Assembly (NCBI GenBank): GCA_001603665.1
Contig: LUZN01000017.1
Location: 1 to 54,478, forward strand
Direction: 5' to 3'
Source: Bacteroidales bacterium Bact_22
GTDB lineage: Bacteria; Bacteroidota; Bacteroidia; Bacteroidales; F082
DNA: 54,478 nt
Position 1 is the stretch's first letter, and every line of letters begins with the position of its first letter. The notes below the pieces were generated by a model that saw nothing but the letters and a program-made list of their open reading frames with translations, made no database searches and was not told the DNA's origin. The position numbers and the translations under genes were made by a program. Positions 41,262-51,700 of this stretch are shown piece by piece.

Positions 41262-43598
41262 ATAAACAACGAACGCGCAAAGCCACGCCACGGAGCATTG
41301 GAACAGAATCACAAGGATCATCCATTTTGTGCCGAGCTCGCGGCGAATGGCAGCCATAGCGGCCACGCAAGGCGTGTAGAGCAGGCAGAACACCAGCATC
41401 GGGATTGACGTGAGGGTGGTGAACAACGGCATGGCGTTGAGCACCTCGAGGGTAGCCACCACGCTCTCTTTTGCCATGAATCCGCTGACTAGCGCGGTGA
41501 CGATCTGCCATTCGCCGAGGCCTATCGGCCTGAAAACTGGCGCAATCCAGCCCGCCACGACAGCGAGCATGCTTCCTTCGCCGTTTTCGACCATATTAAA
41601 TTGAAAATCAAACGTTTGCAGGAACCAAATTACCAGCGAGGCGACGAATATCACAGTGAACGCGCGCTGGAGGAAGTCCTTGGTCTTGTCCCACAGCAGA
41701 TGCGCCACGTTTTTCGAGCTCGGCATACGGTAGTTAGGCAGTTCCATCACGAATGGAGCCACGTCGCCTTTCTTACCTAACCACTTGGTAATCAATGCGG
41801 TGACTATGCCGGCGAAGATTCCGAAGAGATAAAGTCCTATCAAGACCACTCCGCCGTGGTGAGGGAAGAAATACTCGGTGAAAAAGGCGTAGATCGGAAT
41901 CTTCGCCGAGCAACTCATAAACGGTGTGAGCAATATCGTGCGCCAACGGTCGTGTGTTGAATGCAGGGTACGCGACGACATCACCGCAGGCACAGTGCAT
42001 CCGAATCCTATGAGGAGCGGCACTATGCTGTGTCCGGTGAGACCGAGCTTACGTAGGAAGCTGTCGCTCACAAAGGCCACGCGCGCCATATATCCGCTGT
42101 CTTCGAGAATACTCAGGAAGAAGAACAGCAGTATGATGATAGGCACGAAGCTTATGATGGTGCCGACGCCTCCAAAGACGCCGTCGACCACCAGCGACTG
42201 CACCGCAGGCGTTACATCCCATCGTGCCAAGGCCTCGCCGCAGACACCTGCCAGCCACGAGATTCCGTCGTCGAGGAGGTCCTGTAGCGGAGCGCCGAGA
42301 GCGTCGATCGACACGTAGATGATAGCCATCATCACGAGGATAAAAATCGGGATGGCCGTCCACTTGCCCGTGAGAATCTTATCGATCTTGCGGCTACGTT
42401 GATATTCTTTGCTTTCGCGAGGTTTTACTACTGTCTTCGAGCATAGACGCTTGATGAAGGTGAACCGCATCTCGGCCATCGCGGCGGCGCGGTCCAAACC
42501 ACGTTCTTCCTCCATCTGCACTATGAGATGTTCGAGTGTCTCCTTCTCATTCTGCGACAGCTGCAGAGCCTCGAGGACGATGTTGTCGCCTTCGATGAGC
42601 TTCGAGGCTGCGAAACGAACCGGTATCTCGGCTCTCTGCGCATGGTCCTCGATAAGGTGCATGATGCTGTGCAGGCAACGGTGGACCGCGCCGCCGTTGT
42701 CGTCTTTATCGCAGAAGTCCTGACGCACAGGCTCTTCCTGGTATTTTGCCACGTGCACGGCATGTTCCACAAGCTCGTTGACACCTTCGTTTTTAGCTGC
42801 CGAAATCGGCACTACAGGCAGTCCGAGAATGGCCTCCATCTCGTTGACGAGGATGGTGCCGCCGTTGTTGCGCACCTCGTCCATCATGTTGAGCGCCAGT
42901 ACCATAGGCGTGCCGAGCTCCATGAGCTGCATGGTGAGGTAGAGGTTACGCTCGATGTTGTTGGCATCGACGATGTTGATTATCGCCTTCGGTTTTTCTT
43001 TCAATATGAATTCGCGCGAGACGATTTCTTCGTTAGTATAAGGTGAAAGCGAATATATTCCCGGCAGGTCGGTCACCAGCGTATCAGGATGATTCTTGAT
43101 GACGCTGTCTTTACGGTCGACGGTCACGCCAGGGAAGTTACCCACATGCTGGTTGGCGCCCGTCAGCTGGTTGAACAGGGTGGTCTTGCCGCAGTTTTGC
43201 TGTCCGGCGAGGGCGAACGTCAGCGTAGTACCTTTCGGGACTGGCTTTTCGTGAGTTTTGTCGTGATAGATACCTTCCTCACCGAGTCCAGGGTGGGCGT
43301 TGTGATCGGGTAATGATGTGATATACAATCTGTTAGCATCGAAATCGTCTTTTGGTTCATCGACAGTTTTTTCGATGAGATCCACTTCGATCATCTTGGC
43401 GTCGGCTTTGCGGAGCGTGAGGGCGTAGCCGTGAATCATCACCTCCATCGGGTCGCCGAGCGGAGCGTATTTCACCAGCTTCACCACGGCATCGGGAATC
43501 ACGCCCATGTCGAGGAAATGCTGGCGACGCGAGCCTTTTCCCTTCACGGTCTTGATTACCGCCGACTGTCCGATTTCGAGTTTGTCGAGTGTTGTCAT
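41238..43598 (-). CDS. feoB: FeoA-FeoB fusion, ferrous iron transporter
   Basis: A 786-residue inner-membrane transporter. Residues 1-75 form a FeoA SH3-like domain (TTLDKLEIGQSAVIKTVKGKGS ... MEVMIHGYALTLRKADA). After a linker the GTPase domain has G1 AGQQNCGKTTLFNQLTG, G2 GVTVDRKDS, G3 DLPGIYSLSPYTNEE, G4 ALNMMDEV and G5 SAAKNEG. The C-terminal part has the FeoB core helices with two GATE segments (LIGFGCTVPAVMSSRTLHS; FMAKESVVATLEVLN). Known FeoB moves Fe2+; some Bacteroidetes paralogs are reported to move manganese, so the metal is not certain. It has a -7 box at 43621-43628. Confidence 0.94.
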   Translation of the reverse strand: MTTLDKLEIGQSAVIKTVKGKGSRRQHFLDMGVIPDAVVKLVKYAPLGDPMEVMIHGYALTLRKADAKMIEVDLIEKTVDEPKDDFDANRLYITSLPDHNAHPGLGEEGIYHDKTHEKPVPKGTTLTFALAGQQNCGKTTLFNQLTGANQHVGNFPGVTVDRKDSVIKNHPDTLVTDLPGIYSLSPYTNEEIVSREFILKEKPKAIINIVDANNIERNLYLTMQLMELGTPMVLALNMMDEVRNNGGTILVNEMEAILGLPVVPISAAKNEGVNELVEHAVHVAKYQEEPVRQDFCDKDDNGGAVHRCLHSIMHLIEDHAQRAEIPVRFAASKLIEGDNIVLEALQLSQNEKETLEHLIVQMEEERGLDRAAAMAEMRFTFIKRLCSKTVVKPRESKEYQRSRKIDKILTGKWTAIPIFILVMMAIIYVSIDALGAPLQDLLDDGISWLAGVCGEALARWDVTPAVQSLVVDGVFGGVGTIISFVPIIILLFFFLSILEDSGYMARVAFVSDSFLRKLGLTGHSIVPLLIGFGCTVPAVMSSRTLHSTHDRWRTILLTPFMSCSAKIPIYAFFTEYFFPHHGGVVLIGLYLFGIFAGIVTALITKWLGKKGDVAPFVMELPNYRMPSSKNVAHLLWDKTKDFLQRAFTVIFVASLVIWFLQTFDFQFNMVENGEGSMLAVVAGWIAPVFRPIGLGEWQIVTALVSGFMAKESVVATLEVLNAMPLFTTLTSIPMLVFCLLYTPCVAAMAAIRRELGTKWMILVILFQCSVAWLCAFVVYLIAGAII

Positions 43599-43620
43599 CC
43601 GATGCTAATTTTCATTCTGC

Positions 43621-43628
43621 AAAATTAC
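43621..43628 (-). promoter_or_regulatory. -7 element for feoB
   Basis: TAATTTTG on the minus strand, 22 bp upstream of the ATG at 43598. No Fur or DtxR-like palindrome was recognised. Confidence 0.5.
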
Positions 43629-43675
43629 AAAGAAAAATAATTGGTTGGCATCCCCATTAATAGGGATTTTTCATG

Positions 43676-44224
43676 CTAAAATGCCACTCCGATTCTAAAT
43701 CCGGCCGTGAATGCCGTCGGACTGTCGGGGTTCAGTCCGATGAATCCATGGTGGTAGTTGCTGAGGTTACTGTTGCCGCATGCCAGTCCGAGTCCGCCGT
43801 AAATGTCAAACACAAACCAACGTATCACCCAGTCGTAGCCTATCACTCCCATCAGCGCAACGCGGTCGACCTGGAGTCGGCCTTCGGTGTCGTGGTTGTA
43901 GCGGTACGACGAGTAGCACAGCTCCGGCTTGACGTAGAAGCCGCTCATCTGGATGAATTTATATGCCAGTCGCCATGCCGTTCCGCGCGGGTCGCTGTCT
44001 TTGAGCTTATCGAAGCCCCATCCGATGACACCGAAGGTGAATTCAACAGCTTGATAGTCACACACTAAGCGTTGGTATGTGACCTTCGACGTGCCGCTGG
44101 CCAGCGACAGCAGCGCCACCTTGACCTCGTTCTTGCGCATCTTCGGCGTTTCCTCCGTCTGCGCAGCTGTCATCAAGGGAATCAAGAGACAAAGAATGAT
44201 ATAGAAGGCCTTTTTTATCATCAT
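43676..44224 (-). CDS. Small outer-membrane beta-barrel-like protein
   Basis: A 182-residue exported protein. The signal peptide ends near LMTAAQ (about residue 21). The rest alternates hydrophobic and polar residues with aromatic turns (VTYQRLVCDYQAVEFTFGVIGWG; FYVKPELCYSSYRYNHD; WFVFDIYGGLGLACG; FTAGFRIGVAF) and ends in a C-terminal Phe, fitting a small outer-membrane barrel, similar to DUF3575-like proteins. Function unknown. It shares the divergent promoter region at 44233-44260 with the next secreted gene. Confidence 0.75.
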   Translation of the reverse strand: MMIKKAFYIILCLLIPLMTAAQTEETPKMRKNEVKVALLSLASGTSKVTYQRLVCDYQAVEFTFGVIGWGFDKLKDSDPRGTAWRLAYKFIQMSGFYVKPELCYSSYRYNHDTEGRLQVDRVALMGVIGYDWVIRWFVFDIYGGLGLACGNSNLSNYHHGFIGLNPDSPTAFTAGFRIGVAF

Positions 44225-44232
44225 ATTTTCTG

Positions 44233-44260
44233 CAAAAATAGAAAAAATGATTTATCTTTG
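44233..44260. promoter_or_regulatory. Divergent pair of -7 elements
   Basis: TATTTTTG on the minus strand (44233-44240) serves the barrel gene at 44224; TATCTTTG on the plus strand (44253-44260) serves the secreted gene at 44283. The two boxes are only 12 bp apart, so transcription from one may exclude the other. Confidence 0.6.
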
Positions 44261-44282
44261 CAAAAAATACATCTTTTGTAAT

Positions 44283-44843
44283 ATGAAAAAGAAATTGATA
44301 ATATTACTGCTTTGCGCCATTACGATTGGCACAGCCTATGCACAGAACCAGCCTGTCGACATGAGAGTGGAGGTGACAGATGTAGATTTCGACGATGATG
44401 AGTTCTCCATTTTCACATACAAGGATTCTGAAGCTGATGATTCATTCGGCTATTATCTCAGCTTGGGCCGCGTCACCAAATTCCTTGGCGCCGATGAAAT
44501 CCTCAACATGGAGGTGTTTAATATCTATGAGGTCGCCATTTGGCTTGGTGCTACCACCGATGAGGCGATGGCAACCCTTGGCTCCATGATTGATCTCTAC
44601 GACAAAGACGTGAATACCGCAGTTGAGTTTAACGGTCGCGCCTCCACCAGTGGCTTTAAATTAGGTGAGACGGTCACTACGACCTGTGTCGTTGGAAAGA
44701 AACTTCTCGGCGGCAAACGTCTGGAGTTCCTTTTCCCTGTTGGCGAATATCAGGCAGTATGCTACGTTCCGAAGTCAGTGCTCAAAGACCTTCGTAACAA
44801 TTTTAAGATAGATATCAAGCTACATCCGAGCCAGCACAGGTAA
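44283..44843 (+). CDS. Small secreted protein of unknown function
   Basis: A 186-residue exported protein. I start at the ATG at 44283 (MKKKLIILLLCAITIGTAYA signal peptide); an in-frame start at 44247 would add 12 residues and overlap the -7 box. The mature part (QNQPVDMRVEVTDVDFDDDE, FSIFTYKD, LGADEILNMEVFNIYEVAIWLG, TTTCVVGKKLLGGKRLEF) matches nothing I know. There is no T9SS domain and no lipobox. It converges on the subtilisin gene with 2 bp between stops. Confidence 0.75.
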   Translation: MKKKLIILLLCAITIGTAYAQNQPVDMRVEVTDVDFDDDEFSIFTYKDSEADDSFGYYLSLGRVTKFLGADEILNMEVFNIYEVAIWLGATTDEAMATLGSMIDLYDKDVNTAVEFNGRASTSGFKLGETVTTTCVVGKKLLGGKRLEFLFPVGEYQAVCYVPKSVLKDLRNNFKIDIKLHPSQHR

Positions 44844-44845
44844 GT

Positions 44846-46498
44846 CTATTTTTTGATGAATCTTACCGTAATATCATCAATTTTGATGGTATAAACACTG
44901 GGAACCAGTTGGCTCACGTCGACTTGGCCAGTGTAACGTTCACACCTCACCATACGGCCTGTCATGTCGAAAATACTGACGGTTGCATCATTTTTGACAT
45001 TCAGAAACAGGATATCGTCCGCAGGATTTGGCCAAAGTGTCACATTTTCGACAGTCGGTTGAACTACGCCGTCCCATTCAGCTGCTGCTGTGACTGCGGC
45101 AAGCGCATCAACTCGTCCAACGCCGGTACGGTTGCTCTTGATCGGGGTCAGTTTTAAAGATGTCTCTTCGAGGATTTGGCAGATGGCCGCAGGGTTCAGT
45201 TCGGGGTTCTCATGCAGCATGAGGGCTACTATGCCTGCTACACAAGGCGTAGCTTGCGAAGTGCCACTCATATAATCGTAGTCATAGATATTGTTGTATT
45301 TCAGCGACCATATTATCACGCCCGGAGCGCACACGTCGGGACGGATGAGACCCATGCCGGGATTGTAGGCGTAGTCGCCAAACTCAGTATCTTGCCATGT
45401 CACAGGGCCTTCAGAACTGGATGATGCCACAGTGTCGTTTTCATCGACAGAACCTACGCAAATAACGCATGACAGACCGCCCGGATTTACCATCTGGTCG
45501 GGGTCGAGATAAGGTGGCGGACAGCTGCCTGGCACGCGAATGTTGAGAGGGATAGGGCAGAGATGCTGCAGGTTGTGTTCGTTGCCTGCTGGAAATACGC
45601 CTACGATGCCTGCATCCAACAGTGCTTCACAGGTATGGCGAAGCAGATCTCTTTCCGACACTTCGGCTTGAGCTATGCCCATCGACATGCTGATGAGATC
45701 GCAGCCGTGTTCCACTGCAAATTCCATCCCCTTGACCATGTTGACAAGCGTTGTGTGACCTTCGTTATTAGAACTCTTGATGCACATCAAAGTGGCTTCA
45801 GGCGCAGCACCCGTACGCAAGCCCGCAGTGCCATCGCCGCACACTATACCTGCGCAGTGTGTGCCATGTCCTAAGTCGTCCATCGGGTCATCGTCATCGT
45901 TTGCAAAGTCCCAACCATGATGCGGGAACTCATCGCCTCCATCCCAGAGATGGTCGGCGATATCGACATGGTTGTAATTCACACCTGAATCAATAACAGC
46001 AACCACTACACCCTGGCCCTCGTTGCCTTGCGCCCACACCTGAGGGGCATTCACCTGCGTGAGGTTCGGGGCAATCGTATAACGAGAATCATCCTTAACC
46101 TCGCTGGTCATTTCCGTCTCGGGGATGCACTGGTGTTTTTTTACAGGTGTAATGCTTTCAATATCAGAACGTCCGCTGAGCATTTGAATGACTTCCTCTG
46201 TGGCCGTAAAACTGATGGCATTGGCCGACCAGAGGCAGCTTGTCGACGACACCAATCCCTGTTGCTCAAGTTCTTTTAGCGTGACCATGAGGTCGTGTTG
46301 TGATGCTTCGGCGAAAGCTTTCAGTTCTTTCACCACATAGTCGCGCCGTGCGGCTCTTGTTTGGTGGAACTCTGCCCGACGGCACAGTTCGGTGCGGTCA
46401 TAACGGGCTTTCATTAGCACCATCACTTCAACAGGCTCGTTGGCAAACGCCGCGAGGCAGCAACATAACAGTATGATGGAAAGAATGGACTTTTTCAT
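44846..46498 (-). CDS. T9SS-sorted subtilisin-like serine protease (S8)
   Basis: A 550-residue secreted endopeptidase. Signal peptide (about 1-19), a propeptide-like region (VEVMVLMKARYDR ...; about 20-150), then the S8 catalytic domain with Asp in VVAVIDSGVNYNH, His in GHGTHCAGI and Ser in GTSQATPCVAGIVAL. The T9SS type A domain (LWPNPADDILFLNVKND ... VPSVYTIKIDD ... RFIKK) closes it. It may be surface-bound or released and help degrade host or dietary protein. It lies next to a C10 cysteine protease on the same strand, 18 bp apart, so both may share the promoter at 48517-48524. Confidence 0.92.
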   Translation of the reverse strand: MKKSILSIILLCCCLAAFANEPVEVMVLMKARYDRTELCRRAEFHQTRAARRDYVVKELKAFAEASQHDLMVTLKELEQQGLVSSTSCLWSANAISFTATEEVIQMLSGRSDIESITPVKKHQCIPETEMTSEVKDDSRYTIAPNLTQVNAPQVWAQGNEGQGVVVAVIDSGVNYNHVDIADHLWDGGDEFPHHGWDFANDDDDPMDDLGHGTHCAGIVCGDGTAGLRTGAAPEATLMCIKSSNNEGHTTLVNMVKGMEFAVEHGCDLISMSMGIAQAEVSERDLLRHTCEALLDAGIVGVFPAGNEHNLQHLCPIPLNIRVPGSCPPPYLDPDQMVNPGGLSCVICVGSVDENDTVASSSSEGPVTWQDTEFGDYAYNPGMGLIRPDVCAPGVIIWSLKYNNIYDYDYMSGTSQATPCVAGIVALMLHENPELNPAAICQILEETSLKLTPIKSNRTGVGRVDALAAVTAAAEWDGVVQPTVENVTLWPNPADDILFLNVKNDATVSIFDMTGRMVRCERYTGQVDVSQLVPSVYTIKIDDITVRFIKK

Positions 46499-46516
46499 AA
46501 CAAAGAGGCTTCTTAT

Positions 46517-48496
46517 TTATTTAAGCAGGTTTATCTTCTGCACCTTCACGCCGTTAGCACTTTTGATGTGGACGAAGTAGATACTTGATTCGTTACCGCT
46601 CAGGTCGAGTGTGGTGTCGTTTTCGGCGTTCACTTCCAAAATCTTCTGTCCCAAAAGGTTGCTCACGGTGATGTGCATCGTGCCGTTGCCGCTCACGTTG
46701 AGCAAACCCTTGGTCGGGTTGGGATATATCTGGATACTTTCATCAAGTTCAATTTCAGCAACATTATTGGGCTCGCAGTCGTTCTCGTAAGTCAGGAAGA
46801 CACCCGCTTGGAGGTCGGTGGAGGTATAAACCACCTCATCATCTGCATTGACGATGCTAAACGAGCATTCAGGGTCGGTGTCCCATCCAGAGTAGATGTG
46901 GAACCAACCATGGTTCCATATGAAGTCGAGGTTGCCTTTCAGTAGAGGTAGGGTGACGGTCTTTTCCGAGCCTTCGTCCATGCCGACTATGGCAATGCGT
47001 TGGCCGCTTTCTGAGGTTACGCTGATGCAGGCGCCTTTCCAACCGTCGCCACCGTCGTCGTGAAGAATGAAGGTGATGTCGCATTTCTCGCCGACGATCA
47101 TGCTACGGTAGACGGTATGGCTGATGCCAGCCTCGTTGGTGACGTAGATGGCGTATTCGTAGAGGCCGGGCTCAAGGCCATTGTCCTCATATTCCATGTT
47201 GGCACCCACTGGGGCATCGGTCAGTTCGGCGATGACCACGCGGTTGCGGCGGATGGTGACTGAAGTGATGGAGGCCAAGTCGTCGCCTCCTACCGTCAAC
47301 ATAGGGTTGGTCCATTGCAGTGTCATGCCGTTAAAATTAACATTCTCAACGACTTGCATGTTGGCAATGCTGTCGGGACGGCTATAGTATTCGCCCTGTT
47401 TCGGAACAATATGACCAGTGAAACCTGTTTCTGTGTTGAAGGAATAGCTCGTGTAATTGAGCGCGCCTATCGGGCACCAAGCGTCGTCGCTGCCGCTCAA
47501 ACCCCAGTTGAAGTGGAAGTAGTCGTTTTCGTCGTAACCGTCACACACGAAAGCATGACCGACTGAACTATTGTCGTCAGTACCACTGTAAAACAAAGGC
47601 AAATGCTCGTCCAGACCGCCATTTTTCAGCATTTGGGCCCATTCCTCGTTGCTGTAGTGATTATTTCCGTCTTTCTGCTTATAGACATCGCAGTTGTAGC
47701 GGAAATAGCTGCGCAGGGCACTGCCCACCATTGAGGCATATGAAAGACTGGAATAAGGGCCATAGACCATATCTACGCCAACACCGATATGATACAGAAG
47801 TTGGGCGATATAGAAATAATCTTCCTCGGTGCTGAGAGAATCAAGGGTATAGGGCATCAGCTCGAAATGATAGTCTGTCTCGCCGAAGTTGGCGGTTTGT
47901 TGGCCATAGCCTCCTGAAAAAGAGTAAGAATGCGAGCCTTCTCCGTGATTGGGCCAGTCATGGTATTTCATCACCATGCCAAGAGCTGTGGCGATGCAAC
48001 CGGCATAGACATGACCGCCGGGACCTTGCGGGTCGGCCGGACACTGGCTGTTCCATGGGGATTCTTGGTCCCAAAGTGTTTGACAAAGCGGCCCTACCAC
48101 GGCACGTGCCTGATAAACCGATTCCCATTCAGCGATGATGTCGGGGGTGGCATTGAGATTGTTCTCGCGGACGTAGTGTATTTCCTCACAGAAATTGTTC
48201 AAAGTAAATTGGAATCCATCCGACACACGTTCAGGGTCGAAATGACCTGTGGTGGAATAAGCCAAAACAGGCTTCACGCGGTCGTCGGCCGCCACTATTA
48301 CAAAGCCTTCACCATTGCTCACGTTGAAAACATAATAGTCGGCAACCCCACGGTCGGCAACTGTGGCCGCCAAACGGAGTTGGCTTTTACCAAGGAACTT
48401 AGCACCCAGTTGTTGAGCTTTCTGCTGGTCAACCGGACCGGCAAACACTGCCATACAGCAGCAAATCACCATCAAAAATAGGATTACTTTTTTCAT
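46517..48496 (-). CDS. T9SS-sorted C10 (streptopain-like) cysteine protease
   Basis: A 659-residue protease. Signal peptide MKKVILFLMVICCCMAVFAG is followed by an inhibitory propeptide (SpeB/interpain-type GEGFVIVAADDRVKPVLAYS), then a papain-like C10 domain: Cys in YAGCIATALGMVMKYHDWP, His in SVGHAFVCDGYDENDYFHFNWG. A fibronectin-like and a calcium-binding-like beta domain follow (about 395-585), and a T9SS type A domain ends it (YPNPTKGLLNVSGNG ... SSIYFVHIKS). C10 proteases of Prevotella and Porphyromonas relatives act on host proteins; here activity is inferred. Upstream of the T9SS subtilisin, presumably in the same transcript. Confidence 0.92.
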   Translation of the reverse strand: MKKVILFLMVICCCMAVFAGPVDQQKAQQLGAKFLGKSQLRLAATVADRGVADYYVFNVSNGEGFVIVAADDRVKPVLAYSTTGHFDPERVSDGFQFTLNNFCEEIHYVRENNLNATPDIIAEWESVYQARAVVGPLCQTLWDQESPWNSQCPADPQGPGGHVYAGCIATALGMVMKYHDWPNHGEGSHSYSFSGGYGQQTANFGETDYHFELMPYTLDSLSTEEDYFYIAQLLYHIGVGVDMVYGPYSSLSYASMVGSALRSYFRYNCDVYKQKDGNNHYSNEEWAQMLKNGGLDEHLPLFYSGTDDNSSVGHAFVCDGYDENDYFHFNWGLSGSDDAWCPIGALNYTSYSFNTETGFTGHIVPKQGEYYSRPDSIANMQVVENVNFNGMTLQWTNPMLTVGGDDLASITSVTIRRNRVVIAELTDAPVGANMEYEDNGLEPGLYEYAIYVTNEAGISHTVYRSMIVGEKCDITFILHDDGGDGWKGACISVTSESGQRIAIVGMDEGSEKTVTLPLLKGNLDFIWNHGWFHIYSGWDTDPECSFSIVNADDEVVYTSTDLQAGVFLTYENDCEPNNVAEIELDESIQIYPNPTKGLLNVSGNGTMHITVSNLLGQKILEVNAENDTTLDLSGNESSIYFVHIKSANGVKVQKINLLK

Positions 48497-48516
48497 TACT
48501 CACTTAATTATCAATG

Positions 48517-48524
48517 CAAATATA
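48517..48524 (-). promoter_or_regulatory. -7 element for the C10 protease
   Basis: TATATTTG on the minus strand, 20 bp upstream of the ATG at 48496. Confidence 0.5.
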
Positions 48525-48545
48525 CATATTTTCACTAAAAACTAT

Positions 48546-48553
48546 TATCTTTG
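48546..48553 (+). promoter_or_regulatory. -7 element with only a 6-codon reading frame behind it
   Basis: TATCTTTG is followed 14 bp later by ATG (48568) and a frame that stops after MKRHLI. A second -7 box (48664-48671) lies downstream. This may be a remnant promoter or a tiny leader. Confidence 0.35.
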
Positions 48554-48663
48554 CAAAAATATTTCTTATGAAAAGACACTTGATATAAACAACAATCAAA
48601 TTGACGTTTCAAACCTACCCGGTAATAATTTTAATTATCAATTCTTTATATTTAAAAATTCTT

Positions 48664-48671
48664 TATCTTTG
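48664..48671 (+). promoter_or_regulatory. -7 element for the giant T9SS gene
   Basis: TATCTTTG, 40 bp before the ATG at 48712. Confidence 0.55.
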
Positions 48672-48711
48672 CGACTTGAAAATCTTAAGTTAACCATTTT
48701 GGCTTAAAGAG

Positions 48712-51700
48712 ATGAAAAACCTTAATAAACTGCGTAACAGCATGACAGTCATGCTGTTGATGGTGATGTTATTCACCGGAAATGTGGCGTTTGCCACCGA
48801 TTACATTAAAGACGTGCTGCTCATCGGTCACGACGACGAAGACCAGTTCAATGCGCTTCAAGCAAGTCTTGTACAGCAAGGATGGATAGCCATCAATAAA
48901 GACCTGAACGCCGGTGCTGGCGGCGACTATATCCATTTGCTTTATAAAAAGGAAAGCACCGTCAACAACTTGGACTGGGACTATATCACCGACTTCCGCC
49001 TCAGCAGCTACTGGAGTGAAACCATCAACTACCAAGGCCGCACCTATTACCCCGTGCCGTTACAAGGCAGTGACGACTTTTTGGAGGATAATGGCGACCT
49101 GAACAACAATGCAGGCGGCGCGGTTATATTCCTTTACTACACCAAGGATGTCTTCCAAGACGGTCGCACTGTGACCGGCATTACTTTTAATGATACCCAA
49201 AGTGGAGCCTTAGGAATCAATGGAGGCAGCACAGGATATGATTTGAACTCCAGTGCCGGCGGCGACTACATCTATATGCACTTCACCACAGGAACCTCCA
49301 CTCCTATAGTGTCGGGCAAAGGCACCGCAAACAACCCCTACATCATCGGTAGCGCAAGCAATTGGAACACATTCACCGTGATGATTAAAGACGCGCAGGG
49401 TCAAAACAAGTACTACCAGCTGGGCGGCAACATTGCAACCGTAACAACGATGGCTGGCACCAGCAGCCTTCCTTTCAACGGCACCTTCGACGGCAACGGC
49501 CACACCATCACTGTCAACATCAACAGCTCGGAGACAGGCACGGCACCTTTCCACTATATCAACGGGGCTACGATTAAGAACCTCACCGTACAAGGCACAG
49601 TGACATCGTCGGCTTATCATGCCAGCGGCTTGGCAGGCTCATGCGGTGGCACCAACACCATCAACAACTGCACGGTGCTTGCCAACATCAATGCCACGGG
49701 CTATGGTGGCGGCGTAGTGGGCCACGGCGGCACCAGCACGCTCAATTTCCTCAACAGCAATTATGGCGGCACAATCAGCGGCTTCACTAACTATGCCGGC
49801 GGCGTCCTCGGCTGGTGCGATGGCATGACGCTCAACATAAATAACTGCCAGTGCAGCTGCTCGTTCGTGCCGTCAGGCAACGGCAAATACCACCCCATCG
49901 CCTGCAAGAACGGCAACAGCACTGTCACTGTCACCGCCCAAAGTGTTTTCTACTCTGCTAACATTACACCTACGGCGACGGCACCTTATATCATACCCGG
50001 AGCCGAAGGCGTGCCTGTATTGCAGGGATTGGGTCTTACAGACTATCCTTACCTTATCAGTACCACTAACGATTGGCAGGCTTTCACCATAATGATACAA
50101 GACGAGCATCTGTATAACAAGTGCTACCAGCTACTTAACGACATCAACGTTTCAACCATGGCAGGCACCAGCGCGCAACCTTTCGGAGGCACTTTCGACG
50201 GCAACGGCCACTCTATCACCGTTACCATCAGCACCACCGAAGCTGGTGCGGCACCTTTCCACTATGTCAACGGGGCGACGATAAAGGACCTCACCGTCAA
50301 CGGCAGCGTTAGCAGTAGCGCCCGCCATGCTTCAGGCCTGGTTGGCTCATGCGGCGGCAGCAACACCATTACGGGTTGTGCAGTGAACGCCAACGTCAAC
50401 GGCGCGGAATATGTCGGCGGCATGGTGGGCCACGGCGGCACCAGCACGCTCAATATCATCGACAGCTATTACACCGGCACCATCAGCGGCTTCAACCACT
50501 ATGCAGGCGGTCTCCTCGGCTGGTGCGACAACATGACGCTCAACTTGAACAACTGCCTGTTCAAGGGCTCGTTCTCGCCCGCATCGGGAGGCTTGTACCA
50601 CCCCATCGCCTGCAAAAACAGCGTCAAGACAGTCCAAGTCTCCGCCGAAAACACCTATTATCTCAATGACGTTACTCCAACGGTTACCGACGACAATGTC
50701 ATTCAAGGAGCCGAAGGCGTTGCAGTAAGCCCCACCTTGATAGAAGGTTCATGGGATTTACCTGTGACGGCAGCCGACGGTCTCACCTATTATTTATATT
50801 TAAGCGGCAAAAGACTCCCTTACTTCTACGGCTTCGAGAACTACGACCTGGAAGCAGAAGGCTGGATTAATTCAAGTGGTATTAGTTACCTAGTAAATAG
50901 TACACCTGCAGCTCATTCCGGTTCTTGTGCTTTTTGGTTGCAGGATTTTAGTAAAGAAGAATATTTGAGATCCCCAGAGCTTGACTGCAGGTCTGCCATA
51001 ACTGTATATTTTTATGCTAAAAGTTTTAATTCACAATATCGTGCGTCTTTTCAAGTTGGCTATTCCCAAACAGGAGCACTCGACGACTTCATTTGGGGCA
51101 ATACGATTACCCCGCCAGCAAACTATTCCCGTTATGAAATTTCCGCACCTAAAGGCACAAAATACATTGCCATCAAAAAATTTAAACCAGAGGACGATTA
51201 TACGTCAATGTTTTTGGATGATTTCAGCTTCATATCTGAGCCATCTCCCGTCAACCTTGCTGTAAGCAACCTAACCGACCATAGCGCTAAGGTAACTTGG
51301 GAAGCTCCTGAAACCGATTTAACCATCACGGGTTATGCCTATCAGTACAAAAAGAGCAGTGATGCCAACTGGTCGGCCGAAGTAACGGTGGGCGGCAACA
51401 CCACTTCGGTGACCCTCAACAATTTGACCTGCTTAACAACGTATCAATTCCGAGTAAAGGCTCTTTACGGCAATAGGGAAAGCCTTTATGCCGAATGTTC
51501 ATTCACCACTCTAACATTATCGCCTCCCGTCAACCTTTATACAAGCAATCTAACCGACCATAGCGCTACGGTGAGTTGGGAAGCTCCCGATACCAATTTA
51601 ACCATCACAGGTTATACCTATCAATACAAAAAGAGCAGTGATGCAAATTGGTCGTCCGAAGAAACTGTGGATAGCAATGTCACTTCGGCTGTCGTAACCA

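Noticed and set aside
48568..48588. A real gene MKRHLI
   Set aside because: Six codons are too few to support a gene; kept only as a note on the promoter.
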